DNA of 64,000 nucleotides from Varanus komodoensis (lineage: Eukaryota > Chordata > Lepidosauria > Squamata > Varanidae), in contig NW_025336479.1 in the NCBI RefSeq assembly GCF_004798865.1, positions 10,220,696-10,284,695 on the forward strand, in the 5' to 3' direction. Under the pieces are notes generated by a model, which saw only the letters and a list, made by a program, of their open reading frames with translations, was not told the origin of the DNA and made no database searches. A program made the position numbers and the translations under genes. Shown here one piece after another: positions 12,031 through 23,647 of the stretch. Every line of letters begins with the position of its first letter. Within the stretch, counting starts at the first letter, position 1.

Positions 12031-12479
12031 TAAACTGCTACTTAATCAAGAATATAACTCTGCAACATATTTTTATAGCCAGAAATATCTGGCTACTGCA
12101 TTTTAGGAATGTAAGGTGCATGCTGGTGACTGACCTTTCTTCTCCCAACTCAAAAATCTCCAATGTGAGCCTTCTACAGACATCCAGGGAGACAGATAAG
12201 CAAAAGCCAGGAGGATGAAATTGTAGCCTCCTCATCCAGAAAGATAGGAATTTGTTAAGAGTGGACATTCTCCAAAGGAAAAAAATGAGGAATATAAATA
12301 ATATAAATATGGTCAAATGAAATTGACCATATTTAAATCCTTTCTGAGAACATACACATACATGCACACATGCTATTTAATATCCCACCTTTCTGGACAC
12401 TATTCATATTTTATGTGGTTCACATGGCCAACTCACGCTTTATACACTCATTATGGTATTGTAAACTGAAAAACCAACT

Positions 12480-12845
12480 ATTGTGGCAGGTCTGCACCCC
12501 AAATTTAGGCCTGGGACTCTGGTTCCTAAAAGCATAGGCCTTGAACTCTAGTTACCTTGCCTGTTCTAATTGAAATGTAGCTCCTTAGACATCTCTTCCT
12601 GGCCCCACCTGAGTGCCTTCACTCAGGCACTCTTGGAGAGCCCCTCTTGGCTTGATAGAGGGACAAAGCTCACTTGCCCAGACTCCTTATCGGTCCTAAT
12701 ACCCTCCTGCTGCTCAATCCTGTGGGAATCCAGCTAGTGCCTTGTTTGTTGCAACAATAAAGTGTCAGCTTGTAAGTAAACCTGGAAGATAAGCGTATTC
12801 ACTCCCTTGGGATCACTGAAACCTGAGCCAGGGCAATACATCTAT
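12480..12845 (+). mobile_element. LTR-like fossil (probable solo LTR)
   Basis: The segment begins TGTGGCAGGTCTGCACCCC and ends near GAGCCAGGGCAATACA, consistent with TG...CA ends. An AATAAA signal (CAACAATAAAGTG at about 12754) sits about 90 bp before the end, as in LTRs. No internal retroviral region was seen beside it, so it would be a solo LTR. Clear target-site duplications were not found, and the family is unknown. It looks old. Other non-LTR repeats could mimic these features. Confidence 0.4.
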
Positions 12846-13724
12846 ATGTCTCTGTTACATAGCAGAAGGCAACTCAGAGTGTTTTTCAGAAACTGCTCAG
12901 AGTTCTCCAAAACATATTCTTGAATTGTATTCTCTGAAACAGACAATTCTGCTAAATCATTAGGCTTCATTTCACTGAACCTTTCTATTTATGTTCCAGT
13001 TGAGCTGTCCTTTTAATTAACATGATAAAACAATACAAGTTCTGGTTGCCTCTACACAAAGTACCTGCGAATTATGAGAAATCTATGTCCTAGTTCAACT
13101 CTGTGGTTTTTCTATCTCATCATCCCCTTTCTTAGAAATATTATATCTAAGATGAGTAGGAGTTGAATCTATTTGTTCTTTTAGAAAAGCAAACCGAAGA
13201 CTCATTATATTGTCCTGCCAACATGCAGGGTAGTGCCGCCTTTAGTAGAATATATCATTATAGAAGGTCAAAGAGAAAAGATAACATCCCTGGTCTTGCT
13301 GAAGTAGTTATCTGAAGTTTGGTAAACCTGCCACTGCAGAGGATTATGCAGTCGAAATGTGTTTGGTAAGCAACAATATTAACTGTAGAAGACTGCCTTT
13401 GAAAACTGAGATTGAAAGTTTGTAATAGGTGTCTAAGTTTTATTTATCTTCAATACATTTTCTTTATCACTGTGAATTTAAAATTGGTTTATTTTGTTTA
13501 CCAATGTATCTATGCTTATAGCTTTCGTTCTGAAGTTTTAACTACATTTTATAAATTATGATTATGATATGGTACAGACTATCTGTATAAAATGTGCATT
13601 CACTATAGAGCATCATAATCAAGAAGTTCAAACTTTATCTCCCTGCTTTTGACCTTTCCTAAACATTTTCTTACACTTTTTAGGGTCAGCTGATTCTGAA
13701 GCTGTTTGAGGATATTTAGTTGAG

Positions 13725-13948
13725 AAAGCCAGTCTGGTATATTGGAACTCGGACTTAGGTGATCTGGTCTCTAGTCCCCTCTCAGCCATGGAGCTCAATG
13801 GATGACTTTGGGCCACTCACAGATTCTTAGCCCAGCCTACCTCAAAGGGCTGTTGTGAGGATAAGATTGAGAGAAGGAAAATTATGTAAGCTGTCTTGAG
13901 TGCCTTAGAAGGAAAAAAAAGTTGGGATGTAAATATAATAAATCATTT
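13725..13948 (+). mobile_element. Sauria-type SINE
   Basis: The 5' part (AAAGCCAGTCTGGTATATTG, then GAGCTCAATGGATGACTTTG and GGGCCACTCACAGATTCTTAG) and the 3' part (CAGCCTACCTCAAAGGGCTG, TTGTGAGGATAAGATTGAG, GTAAGCTGTCTTGAGTGCC, GGGATGTAAATATAATAAAT) match in order the tRNA-derived Sauria SINE as I remember it. It appears complete apart from divergence in the tRNA-like head, and lies antisense to DNAH9. It is one of the strongest markers that the host is a squamate. Confidence 0.75.
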
Positions 13949-15464
13949 TTGTAATAATTTTATTTATTTGCTTTAAAAGACTTGATAATTATCTTTAAGC
14001 ACTTTAGAGGAGAGGAAATTAAGAAGGAAAAGCTGCCACATTAAAGCTTCAGAAGAAAAAAGCATGGGTAAAACAAAACAATGTATTTGGAATAAGTGGA
14101 CTAGATCAGGCCTATAAGAAAATAAATGCAACAATAGCATGGCAACTTAGCTAAAATTGTGACTGATGTATTCAGAGGTGGAAAATACTGACAGGACAAG
14201 ATACTTCACTTTGCCGGAGTTCTTACATCACTATTCCATCAGCAGGGGGATCATTAGCAAAATCAAGCCTCTCAAAGCATCTGGTAAATGCAATCCAAAT
14301 GGGTATCACCTGTTACTATCCCACACAAGAAAAACCCACATCTTTATGAATCACATGGAGGATGAAACAGACAGGTATTAACTAAGAGCTGTGAGGAGGA
14401 CTGGATGATGCATTTTTAGCATTTTCAATACTCAAGAGTAGATATTGCTTATCAACTAGCATTGGGTGGCAAGACATACAATTATAGCACCTCTTGGAGT
14501 CTATGTACTGGCCATTAGTGATTAATGTTTTGGCACTTCCTCTATGGTTGGAAGAATTATTTCTTAGCTAAGAAAGCTAAGCCTATAATAATTGTTTATA
14601 AATGCCTTTTGGAGTGTAGTAAAAGCAGATGTATGTTAAAGAGGAATGGAATTGGGTACTGGAATGTTCTGTGCAGTGTCCATATATAGTATTTGTAAAT
14701 TAAATATTAAAAACTGAGGCTGATTCAACAAAAAGTGATGGTTTGTGTGTACTGGAGACCACAGAGGCTGGTTAAGAAAAGGAAGATTAGCTCTGCTAAA
14801 AGATAGCAATATAATGAGGATAATGAATCACTGAGGGTAAGATGTGGGGCATGTCCTGCTGGGGCTTCCTTTTGATTGCAAAGTTACTGCCTGCGTAAGT
14901 TTTGTTCTTGAAAAAACTCCAATAATCGCACATGTTCATAGACTTCTGAGTTATATTCCTGTGATGTGAGGATTAACAGATGGACAATAAAAGTGGACCC
15001 TCAGAGCCCTAGGAATTGCAACTCTAAGCCTGGCAGTATACAGAAGCATCACCTATTATTCAGTGAACTGAAAATCTTGCTGTATTTGAAGGTATATCTT
15101 TACAGGTCATCCATTTAATATGGATGCCTATTTAGACATACAGTTTGCTTTAGATTAACAAGCATATTTGAAATAGAAGTGTCAAATCTTTTATGTTTCT
15201 TGGTTGTTGTTCCAAACCAATGGTGTTGGGAACAGTTATTTATTATTTGTTAGATTATTAGATTTCTTTGAAAGTCATCCATAGCATCATGCTCTCTGAG
15301 TTATCATGATTAGATATATTTTTATTCTTGTGCTCATATTCTTGCTAGCATTGTTACTGTAATTCCTGCCCCACTCCACCCCATTTTGATTTACTTGCTA
15401 ATTAGACAGACAGACAGACAAACCAAAAAGACTGGGACTTGCTTTAGCACAAGGGTGTGCTCAT

Positions 15465-15560
15465 CGTGTCCTGCCAGAAGTTCCAGCCTAGAATTCCCAT
15501 CAGCCCTCACCTTTGGCTAGGCCGGGTAGAACTGCTGAGCAAAACATCTAGAGGACTAGA
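15465..15560. repeat. Palindromic squamate MITE, fragment
   Basis: AGAATTCCCATCAGCCCTCA and CCTTTGGCTAGGCCGGGTAG correspond to the 'actcccatcagccccagc' centre of the same MITE found at 18265 and 28250. Confidence 0.4.
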
Positions 15561-15744
15561 CATTGCAGTGCAGGATAAACGCACCAGGGAATGAGCATGT
15601 GTGCCTAACAGCAGCATCCACTATATATATGAAATCTATTAAGTACCCATCTCAAGAACAATATTTAAGCTTAAGGGCTGGCTCTCGTTGAGTCAACTGG
15701 AATTCTTACCCAGAAAAGTACCTATCATACCCTGGATGTAAGAA

Positions 15745-15850
15745 GCCAGGTGATCGTGGCACAGTGTTGAAAGTACTCACTTGCCGCATTCTCAGAGCTC
15801 TCCTCTGTTATTGTTCAAGATTGAGCCCCAACACAGAAATCATAGGCACC
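15745..15850 (+). repeat. Possible tRNA-derived SINE remnant
   Basis: GTGGCACAGTGTTGAAAGTA and GTTCAAGATTGAGCCCC are spaced like A-box and B-box-bearing heads of tRNA SINEs. Divergence is high, no tail is obvious, and the call is weak. Confidence 0.25.
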
Positions 15851-17041
15851 TGACCTGAACAAATTAAGAACTGGTTCTTATCACAAACTCCTAAATTTCT
15901 TGCAAATATGAAGGGCTGCCTCTGGAATATTCAGTCGTTGGAGCTGACGTGAGAGTAGAAGAAAAGATTAAGACTTGCATCTGTTAAATATTTGCTCAGT
16001 GTTACTGTGTGAGGTTCTCAAGACTACAAAAAGAAGCAAGTGTACCTCATGGCCACAATGGCTAAGGTACCAATTTTTCATCTGCTTTCAGGAAAAACAA
16101 AAATAAAATTGGTTTCCATCTCCAAAATTTCTATTCTGCCAACCATATGAAGCTACGACTGTGATTTGGCTCTCTGTTCTGCTTGTACTCAAGGGAAGTA
16201 ACTGAAGGAAGTAGCTGATTTTCTGCTGTGCTTGTGGTGCAAACATTCTCATTTTGACCAAATTAGTCCACAAGTGCATAAATCATACACAGATGCCAGG
16301 CAGGACAAGAAGTCAAGCTTAAAAATAGAAAACCTAAGACAGAAAAAGTCCCACATCTGGTCTACAAAACAAAATCTTTCATTTACCCATTTCCATCTTA
16401 ATTAAGAGATCACCCTCCATGCTAATTAGTTGTTATTGCTCTTTTCCTTCTTTCACTTTTTAATTGGCTCCTGTATGAGTGACTTCTTGGGTAACAGCCT
16501 CAAAGCTAAACTCTCATTCCTCTGTAAATAAATGCAAACATAAATGTGGAAATTACTAGCTCCACTTGCTGGTGAAAATGCAAAATAGTCCAAAATTTTA
16601 TATTAAAAAAGCATGATGGGAAAGCTATCTCATACCTGCTTCTTATGGTTGCGTTAACTGTTCTAAGATGCAGTGTTCCATTGTGTGAAATTTTATGTGC
16701 ACCTTTTTAATTAGGCTATGCTTTGAATGAATGCATTCAATTTAAATTAGCCATGACATCATTGAGGGTAGTACAGGAAAGTTATCGGAGCATTAATGGC
16801 AGGTAGGTTCCAACACATCAGCAAGCACCTTCCACCACTTTGCCTAAATCTCATGGAAGTATTTTAGAAACAATGAATTTGTAGAATGCCCCTGAACAGC
16901 ATACAGCATAGTCCATAAACTACTTAAGCCATTGTACTTACATTAACACTGACCCAGTTTCATCAAAATGCTATTGTACTCAAAGCTGTAAAAAGTCCTC
17001 AGACTGTAGCTGTCTTTTTATGCACTTGTAACTACAAGCTG

Positions 17042-17390
17042 GGACTGCAGGTGGCGCAGTGGTTTAAACCGCTGTGCTGCTGGGCTGGTAGATCGAAAGG
17101 TCGCTAGTTCGAATCTGCACAATGGGGTGAGTTCCCGTTGCTCCATCCCAGCTCCTGCCAACCTTGCAGTTCGACAGCATGCAAATGCAAGTAGATAAAA
17201 AGGTGCCACTTTGGTGGGCAGGTAACAGCATTCCGTGCACCTCGGGGTTTCGTCATGCCAGCCACGTGACCACGGAGACTGTCTGCAGACAAACGCTGGC
17301 TCCCTCGGCTAGGAAATGGAGATGAGCACCGCCCCCTAGAGTCAGGCATGACTGGACTTAATGTCAAGGGGAAACCTTTACCTTTAACTA
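17042..17390 (+). mobile_element. ACA-type tRNA-derived SINE (squamate)
   Basis: The head GGTGGCGCAGTGGTTTAAAC with GGTCGCTAGTTCGAATCTGC is tRNA-like (A-box and B-box positions). The body holds CAGTTCGACAGCATGCAAAT, AAGTAGATAAAAAGGTGCCA, GCCACGTGACCACGGAGACT and GGAGATGAGCACCGCCCCC. The tail AATGTCAAGGGGAAACCTTT then ACCTTTA repeat is typical. All blocks follow the ACA-SINE of squamates as I remember it, and the copy is essentially full length and modestly diverged. It is not a functional tRNA gene. Confidence 0.8.
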
Positions 17391-18264
17391 CAAGCTGAGA
17401 TCCAATAACATCTACTCTGGTTTAAAGGTACTGATGTTAGGGGTACCATATTGTCAGTAATTCAAGGTCTGCAGCCTGAGTGATTCAATAAGATTGTTTA
17501 TGGCCTCAGCGATTGGAAACTGGCTCACCCAACTGCAATATTTTAACAACCGAACAACCAACCACCCCTCACATATTGCTTCTTGCTAAGACAAGCAAGG
17601 AAGACTTTTTGCATAATACTATACTGTAGAGCTACACTCCTGAATAGAGACTGTTAAATGGCAACAGGCTCATAAAATCCCAAATGCTCATTATAATCAC
17701 ACATTTAAAAGTTTCTCTTCGTAACAGCTGGAGCTAGCAAAGGGCTACTGTACTGACAGCCATGGGCCACCCACAAAACCAGACAATACAGGCATATATT
17801 GCTGTGAATGATGTGGCATTTGGAGAAAAATTGTGCTGCAAGGTGTCAAGGGTAGACAGGAATTGATACAGTCCTGTGCTTGCGGCCAGTTGCACATAAG
17901 GCTTGTCCACTGAGCCCATCAGATGTATGGGCAGCATTCAAGGAGTATTGATCTCACACTAAGCACAAATGGCCCACAAGTCACTCATGCTGTAATTAGT
18001 CTCACACCAACCCACTAACGGATCCCACTATTCACATGCCATCATTCTTTGAAGAATCCCTGCTTTCCCTGGATCTTAGTCAGCACTAACTACAGAAGAA
18101 CTATTTCAAGTATCCCTAGAAAAGCAGGAGAAAGCAGCGGTTGCCAATCAAGAAAGGGCACTATAGCCCTTTCTGAAAAATTTCTCCTTAATGCTTTCTA
18201 CATTAATTGAGCAATTAGCAGTGCCCCAGTTCTCCATTCAGGCCAAAATGAAGACCAGAATGTC

Positions 18265-18400
18265 CTTCTCCAACCTGTTACCCTTCAGATGCATTGGACT
18301 CTAACTCATATTATCTCAACTCAGCATGGATGCACTGCCAGAGATAATGGGAGTTTGCATCCAATACATCTGGAGGGCACCAGGCCAAGGAAGGAAATCC
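18265..18400. repeat. Palindromic squamate MITE, fairly complete
   Basis: The left arm CTTCTCCAACCTGTTACCCT, CAGATGCATTGGACTCTAAC and the right arm GATAATGGGAGTTTGCATCC, AATACATCTGGAGGGCACCA are approximate reverse complements around CAGCATGGATGC. This long imperfect palindrome is the best copy of this MITE in the window. It ends about 40 bp from the 3' edge of exon 11. Confidence 0.6.
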
Positions 18401-18442
18401 TAAGTTCACACACCAGCATGAGCCGTATATGTTTATCCTCAC

Positions 18443-18562
18443 CAGGCGATTTGCGAGGGAAATGGTGTTTGCAGTGGCTTCAGCTTCTTGCTGGCATTTC
18501 AGCTTCTCTGCTGTGGCCTTCTCAAATTTGGCTGTCAGCTTCTCCAGGTTCTCATTAAGGTG
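18443..18562 (-). CDS. DNAH9: DNAH9 exon 11 of window: stalk coiled coil 2
   Basis: This 120-bp exon encodes residues 705-744, [18 protein letters not shown] to SLANRL. It is the inward helix of the stalk (CC2), rich in K, E and A, with the conserved [11 protein letters not shown] block. The acceptor is TTCTTTTCACACTACAG before CAC; the donor GTGAGG follows CTG, so both ends are phase 0. The next exon begins VGGLASENVRW, restoring the family motif ANRLVGGL. A run-on ORF into the intron (reading VRINIYG) is not coding. Confidence 0.94.
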
Positions 18563-20599
18563 CTGTAGTGTGAAAAGAAGAAATCCATGAGAGAAAGGAA
18601 AGATACTTGGAAGAATGCAGTCTGTGTTTATTAATACAGGGGAGCATGAGACCCTCTTCGGCCAGTCAGCAGCCCACCCGCAGTTCCTCAAGGAGCAGCC
18701 CATGACAGAAATGAGAAATGCCAGTATGTTAGAAATACGGCCACCAGCCTGACATTTGACAAGCACAATTCAGCCCTTCAGCCATCACCACGATATTGTC
18801 CTCATGGGAAAGGCAACAGGGGCGATCTGTTTTCCCCTCGCAGCTGCTGCCCGCATTTGGAGGGCTTGTGGGTCAGGCCAACTGAAGAGTTGCAGTGAGC
18901 CACTGAGGGACTTTCCAAAGGAATTCTCCACTCTGCTAAGAGCCAGCCATTTCCAATACCAAGGAAGCTAACCTTATTGATGCGGGGGAGGGGGAGATGT
19001 CTGTGCATATTTTATTCTTAAACCTCAGTGTTGAAATGCCATTATTACTGGTGTAACACACTGAAGCTCATCTGAACGTCTGGCCATAGTTTGTGGGGAA
19101 AAATTTACGTAATGGTTAGCCACAGCAATGCAGCTATGTTCACCAAGAAGCAAAGTATAAGAAAGGCCAAAGTTCTCTCGCAATGAACTCTAAGGATTAC
19201 ATTTCTGGAGGGGAAAAATCATCTTTTCCTTTTATAGTTAGAACTTGTAATCCTCAGACATAAAATACAGTAAAGGTTACCTGTTTGCAATATTAACTGT
19301 TTTCTTTCCTGTACTGTTTGTGCTCTAAGAAGAGACCAGATGTAACTAATGTAACCTATAAAAAGATATTTGTACCAGAAGGGAGATGTGCTTCTCGCTA
19401 ACTCTGTCAGCACTCTGTGATGCTGATGAGCTGGTCAAGGATCTCTCCCTACACTATTTTAGCATTTTCCTTCCACAAGACGGAAAGGTCATTTTGTTGC
19501 TTTAATAAGTGTGCAGTGGAAGGAATTTTGGCAAGAAAAGTTTGGTGAGAAAAACTTCCTGATAGAAGTTCCCCAACAGCAATTAAAGGTGAGCCATGTA
19601 TGGCTGTTAAATGGTATATAAAAGCAACAAACAAAGTAGCTCCATTGCTTTTTCCATCTTGTCAACATACCTGAACAAAAGTATTGAGTGGGGAGGGAAA
19701 GTGCCTCCTTAGGGTTCCTCACTCTTGAGGTTACTGCCCCCAGGTTTAATGTTTCAATACTGTTTACCCTGAGCATGGAAGAGTGCCTTGTGAAAGCTAC
19801 AGAGAGGAGTTATCTAAATGGTACCCAAACATAAATGCCATTTTAGCTTTGCTTCAATGGTCTAGCAACAGATTTCATGAGAGTCATCCAATTGTATCCA
19901 TATCTGATCATTTTTCCTGCCTCACTGTAAAACAAAAGCAGACTGTTCCCAAAGTTATTGGAACATTTTACTTCTGTGACAAAAGAAGTGACGTTAACAA
20001 TTGATTTTATCTGCATCCAGCACAAACAGCTTAAGGCTAAGTGCCTCTAAATCATTTTAACACTGCTTGAACATCACACTGGAAATAAACCTGAATATGA
20101 AAGAAGGATTTTTTGTTGCTGTTGTGGCATCTGGAGTTACTTGATCAAATATCTGCACAGAATACAAAATACAGCCTCTTTAAACATGGCTTGTCATTAA
20201 ATTCCAGAGCTATAACACTTAAAATGACTTCTGTACATTAAATTTTCCTCTTGCATTTCTGAAACCATGTGGGTATATGTGTGTGCAATCTAAGCTTCAT
20301 GGTTTACTTCACGGCTCACCACTTGTATTATTCACTGTGTTGTACAATAACATGAAAATATGGCATACAGGCTTTATCCTGGTAAAATGGGATTGCTGTT
20401 TTCTCGGCAAAGGGAAACATTCACTGTTACATGAGTGAACTTCCACTCACTCTCTCTGTTCTCTTCCCTGTTCCTAGAATGCCTTCCAAATCTGCTCTGG
20501 GCAAGGCAGGCGGAGGGAGTCTGCTCTGCAAAGAGCGTCCACTCTCTTCGCAGACGGACACCTCTGCATTTCACTCCAAACTTCTGTGACTTTAAGAGC

Positions 20600-21230
20600 T
20601 GTGTGACAGTTAAGCATTCAGTGCCTTCACCCATTTATTGCTGCTATGTACAATCAGGTTGTCTTATGAATGAAAGCTCTCCAGACCCTGTGAATGAAAG
20701 CCTTCCAGAATGTCCTTCCCATGACTGCTCCATTCAGCTCTTCCAAGTTCAAGGCTGTGGCTTCCCTTTTGGAGCCACTCCATCTCGCATTTGGTCCTCC
20801 TTTTCTTCTTCTGCCTCTGACTTTCCCTAGCTTGACTGTCATCTCCAGGGAGTCTTGCCTCTCATGACGTGTCTGAGTACGGCAGCCTCAGTGTTGTCAT
20901 TTTTGCTTCTAGCAAAGCTCTGGCTTGATTTGATCTAGGCCTCCCTTGTTTGTCTTTCTGTAGGTCCAGAGTATTCACAAAGCTCTCTTCCAGCATCATG
21001 TTTTGAATGCTTCAATTTTCTTCCTGTCAGCTTTCTTCGCTGTCCAGCTTTCACATCCATACACAGTGAATGAGAACACAATAGTGTGAAATATTCTTAC
21101 ACTTGATGATCTTTCCTAGTTTCTTCACTGCTGCCCTTCTAAGTTTGAGTCTTTGAATTTCTTGGCTGCAGTTTCCCTTCATATGAGGAACAAATTCACT
21201 GACTAAAGTTGTGCCTGTCATGCTGTTATT
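20600..21230 (-). mobile_element. RTE-clade LINE fragment, 3' end of ORF (not BovB)
   Basis: The minus strand encodes, in shifting frames, the C-terminal region of an RTE-type polyprotein: NCSQEIQRLKLRRAAVKKLG with KIIKCKN, YGCESWTAKKADRKKIEAF, and DSLEMTVKLGKVRGRRRKG, then LNLEELNGAVMGRTFW and FIHRV. These blocks align with the same region of the BovB copy (YGCESWTIRKAERKRIEAF) but differ throughout, so it is a second RTE lineage. Several frameshifts and stops separate the blocks, so the copy is old. Confidence 0.75.
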
Positions 21231-21878
21231 ACAGGCTCTAAGGCTGAGATTACATGTACCAAAATGGGAAAACAATGAAAATTTTAAGACCGCATCCATG
21301 AACAAGTGACAATACTATATGCAAATAGTTAGTGACCTTTTCTTCCATACACATATACCTTGGCTATGAAAACACCCCCTAAGTGAGACATAAAATATAA
21401 TTGAAATGAATCAATTGGTTTTGAAGCATACTGAGTTCTTTGTTGCATATTCTGTGCATGGTTTGAACTTGCTAATACCCCACCTATTCGAAGATTTTCA
21501 AACATGAGTAAGTCTCAAAAATGGATTTTAAAATTATTTTGTGAGTTGTCCATTGTTCCACATTTCTTGTCATCTCATATCGGATTTTAATCAGCCAGAT
21601 TTGTCCCCTTTGTTGTGAACTGTCAAGTAATATGCTGTGATACAGATTAGTAGGTTTTCCTCATCAAAGTACAAAGTTTAAATTGATGCTTGCCAATTCC
21701 ATTGTTCCACCGCATTGTTATGCTATATCAGTGAGGTAGGAGTAATTTTTGAAAGTAAATCTATTCAGAGTTTTATAGAATTGATTCAGTCTAAGGAGAT
21801 GAGGATCTCTAAATCAATGAATATTAATAAAATAATAAAGTAGCATTAATAGTAATGCTATCAACAGTGTGCAACAAC

Positions 21879-21910
<32 letters not shown>
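21879..21910 (+). repeat. (ATT)n microsatellite, L2 tail
   Basis: About 10 ATT units form the 3' tail of the L2 LINE that starts immediately to the right. A matching (ATT)n at 62995-63036 tails a second copy. Confidence 0.9.
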
Positions 21911-22940
21911 GAACATTTCTATGCCGCCCCTTGCCGAAGCCTCGGGGCGGCTTACAACACAATAAAATACAATACAATACAAAAATAACAATATAAAATT
22001 AAAATTAATAATATAAAATAAATAAAAAATATAAACAATATAAAAGGAGTTAGAAAAGTTATAAAAGAAAAGAAAAGAAGTCGCCCTGGCCAGATAAATA
22101 AGTAAATATTGTTAACAATTAAAATGACGTTTAAATAAAAAGGTCTTCACCTGGCGCCGAAAAACAAATAACAACGGCACCAGGAGGACCTCTCTGGGGA
22201 GCACATTCCATAGATTGGGCGCCACCGCAAAGAAAGCCTTCCTCCGAGTACCTACCCTCCTAATTTCTTTCACGGAGGGTTCCCGGAGAAGGGCCTCTCC
22301 CACAGATCTCAAGGGGTGGTCGGGCATATATGGATGTAAGCGCTCCTTCAGGTAACCAGGTCCCAAGCCGTTTAGGGCTTTATAGGTCATCACCAACACC
22401 TTGAATTGGGCCCGGACTTCAATGGGAAGCCAGTGAAGCTGTCGGAGGACTGGAATCATGTGAACATAATGCCCCGTCCCCATCAGCAACCTGGCAACTC
22501 TATTTTGAACCAATTGAAGTATCCAGGCCGTCTTCAAGGGAAGCCCCACGTAAAGGGCGTTACAGAAGTCAAGGCAGGAAGTCACCAGCGCATGTGTCAC
22601 CGTCGCCAGGCAGTCGTACTCCAGGTAGGGGCGCAGCTGATTAATCAGCCGAAGCTGAAGGAAAGCGCTCCTCGCCATCGTTGTCACCTGAGCTTCCAAT
22701 GAAAGCTCTGGGTCGAGGAGTACTCCTAAGCTGAGGACCTTGTCCCTAAGTGGGAGTGCAACCCCATTCAGGGCCAGGTCAAATCCACCCTCTCTGAAGC
22801 CCGATCCACCAACCAACAGGACCTCCGTCTTGTCTGGATTGAGCTTCAGTTTATTGGCCCTCATCCAGCCCAGTACCTCGGCCAAGCACCGGTTCAGCAC
22901 AGCCACTGCCTCACCTGGATTAGTGGAAAATGAGAGGTAG

Positions 22941-22975
22941 AGCTGGGAATCATCAGTACGCTGATGATACCCAGC

Positions 22976-23027
<52 letters not shown>

Positions 23028-23060
23028 CTGCGCCATGGCAGCTATGCCATGGCGCAGAGC
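22941..23060. repeat. T(47) tract flanked by two 36-nt fold-back palindromes
   Basis: Positions 22941-22976 form a palindrome with 16-nt arms, 4-nt loop (TACG) and one arm mismatch. Positions 22978-23024 are an uninterrupted run of 47 T. Positions 23025-23060 form a perfect palindrome, again with 16-nt arms and a 4-nt loop (GCTA). Both arms copy LINE sequence next to the tract: the left from the YADDTQL codons, the right from the GSAPW codons. The natural LINE sequence between them is missing. A template-switch event or an assembly artefact could explain it. Confidence 0.9.
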
Positions 23061-23647
23061 CATAGTCCCCCAGCACTACCTTCTGGAATCGGCCGTTGAG
23101 ATAGGAGCGGAACCACTGCAAAGCAGTGCCTCCGACCCCCAATCCTGCTAGCCTATCCAGAAGGATACCATGGTCGATGGTATCGAAAGCCACTGAGAGG
23201 TCCAGGAGAACCAACAGGGACACACTCCCCCTGTCCTTCTCCCTGCACAGGTCATCGTACAGGGCGACCAAGGCAGATTCAGTACCATACCCGGGTCTGA
23301 AGCCGGACTGAAATGGGTCCAGATAATGGGTCCACATGGATTTGCACCCAATGACCCAGTTTCAAGATAATTCCAAAAGACAAAGGATTTGCATAATCCC
23401 TTGGTGAAAGGGATAGTACACAAACCATTAGCTTGGATCCAATGTGTATCTCTCATTTCTGTCTATTTCCATCTTGCAAGTAAAGGTCAGCATATTGCGC
23501 TGAGCACTATTCTGAATGCTCCCAACAGACAGAAAAGGCTTTGCAGAGGGCATTGTAGGGCCTGCAAGAAGGAGCCCATTCAGTGAGTGAAACTGCACGT
23601 ACCACTGTTCAAGACCAAGGCTGCCTCCCTACATTCATGCAGAAAGG

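Larger units (their letters stand above)
10844..18442 (-). other. Intron between exons 11 and 12
   Basis: This 7,599-bp intron carries a short reptile repeat (10995-11095), LINE tail (11900-12030), LTR-like fossil (12480-12845), Sauria-type SINE (13725-13948), MITE pieces (15465, 18265), a doubtful SINE (15745) and an ACA-type SINE (17042-17390). Stretches 12850-13720, 13950-15460 and 15850-17040 are AT-rich without recognised features. Confidence 0.8.
21879..23335 (-). mobile_element. L2 LINE, RT domain to 3' tail
   Basis: The minus strand encodes the first RT part at 23337-23028 (DPFQSGFRPGYGTESALVAL, LLVLLDLSVAFDTIDHGILL) and the rest at 22980-22112. The latter includes a 264-residue open stretch with GWMRANKLKLNPDKTEVLLV, LDFCNALYVGLPLKT, HWLPIEVRAQFKVLV and FRRQVKTFLF. 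A stop is followed by a 3' UTR with GTAAGCCGCCCCGAGGCTTC and an (ATT)n tail at 21879-21910. Between the halves, about 100 bp around the YADD motif is replaced by a 47-T tract flanked by palindromes (22941-23060). It is 5'-truncated and sense-oriented to DNAH9. The clean C-terminal frame and a near-identical 3' end at 62995 suggest recent activity. Confidence 0.85.

Noticed and set aside
17050-17122. tRNA-like sequence
   Set aside because: It is the head of an ACA-type SINE, with SINE body and tail immediately following.
18289-18766. Long ORFs on both strands around exon 11
   Set aside because: Only 18443-18562 is coding; extensions run past the splice sites into intron and a MITE.
22930-23151. 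Plus-strand ORF reading HQYADDTQL followed by a poly-phenylalanine run
   Set aside because: It arises from the fold-back copy of the LINE YADD motif and the T tract, not from a gene.
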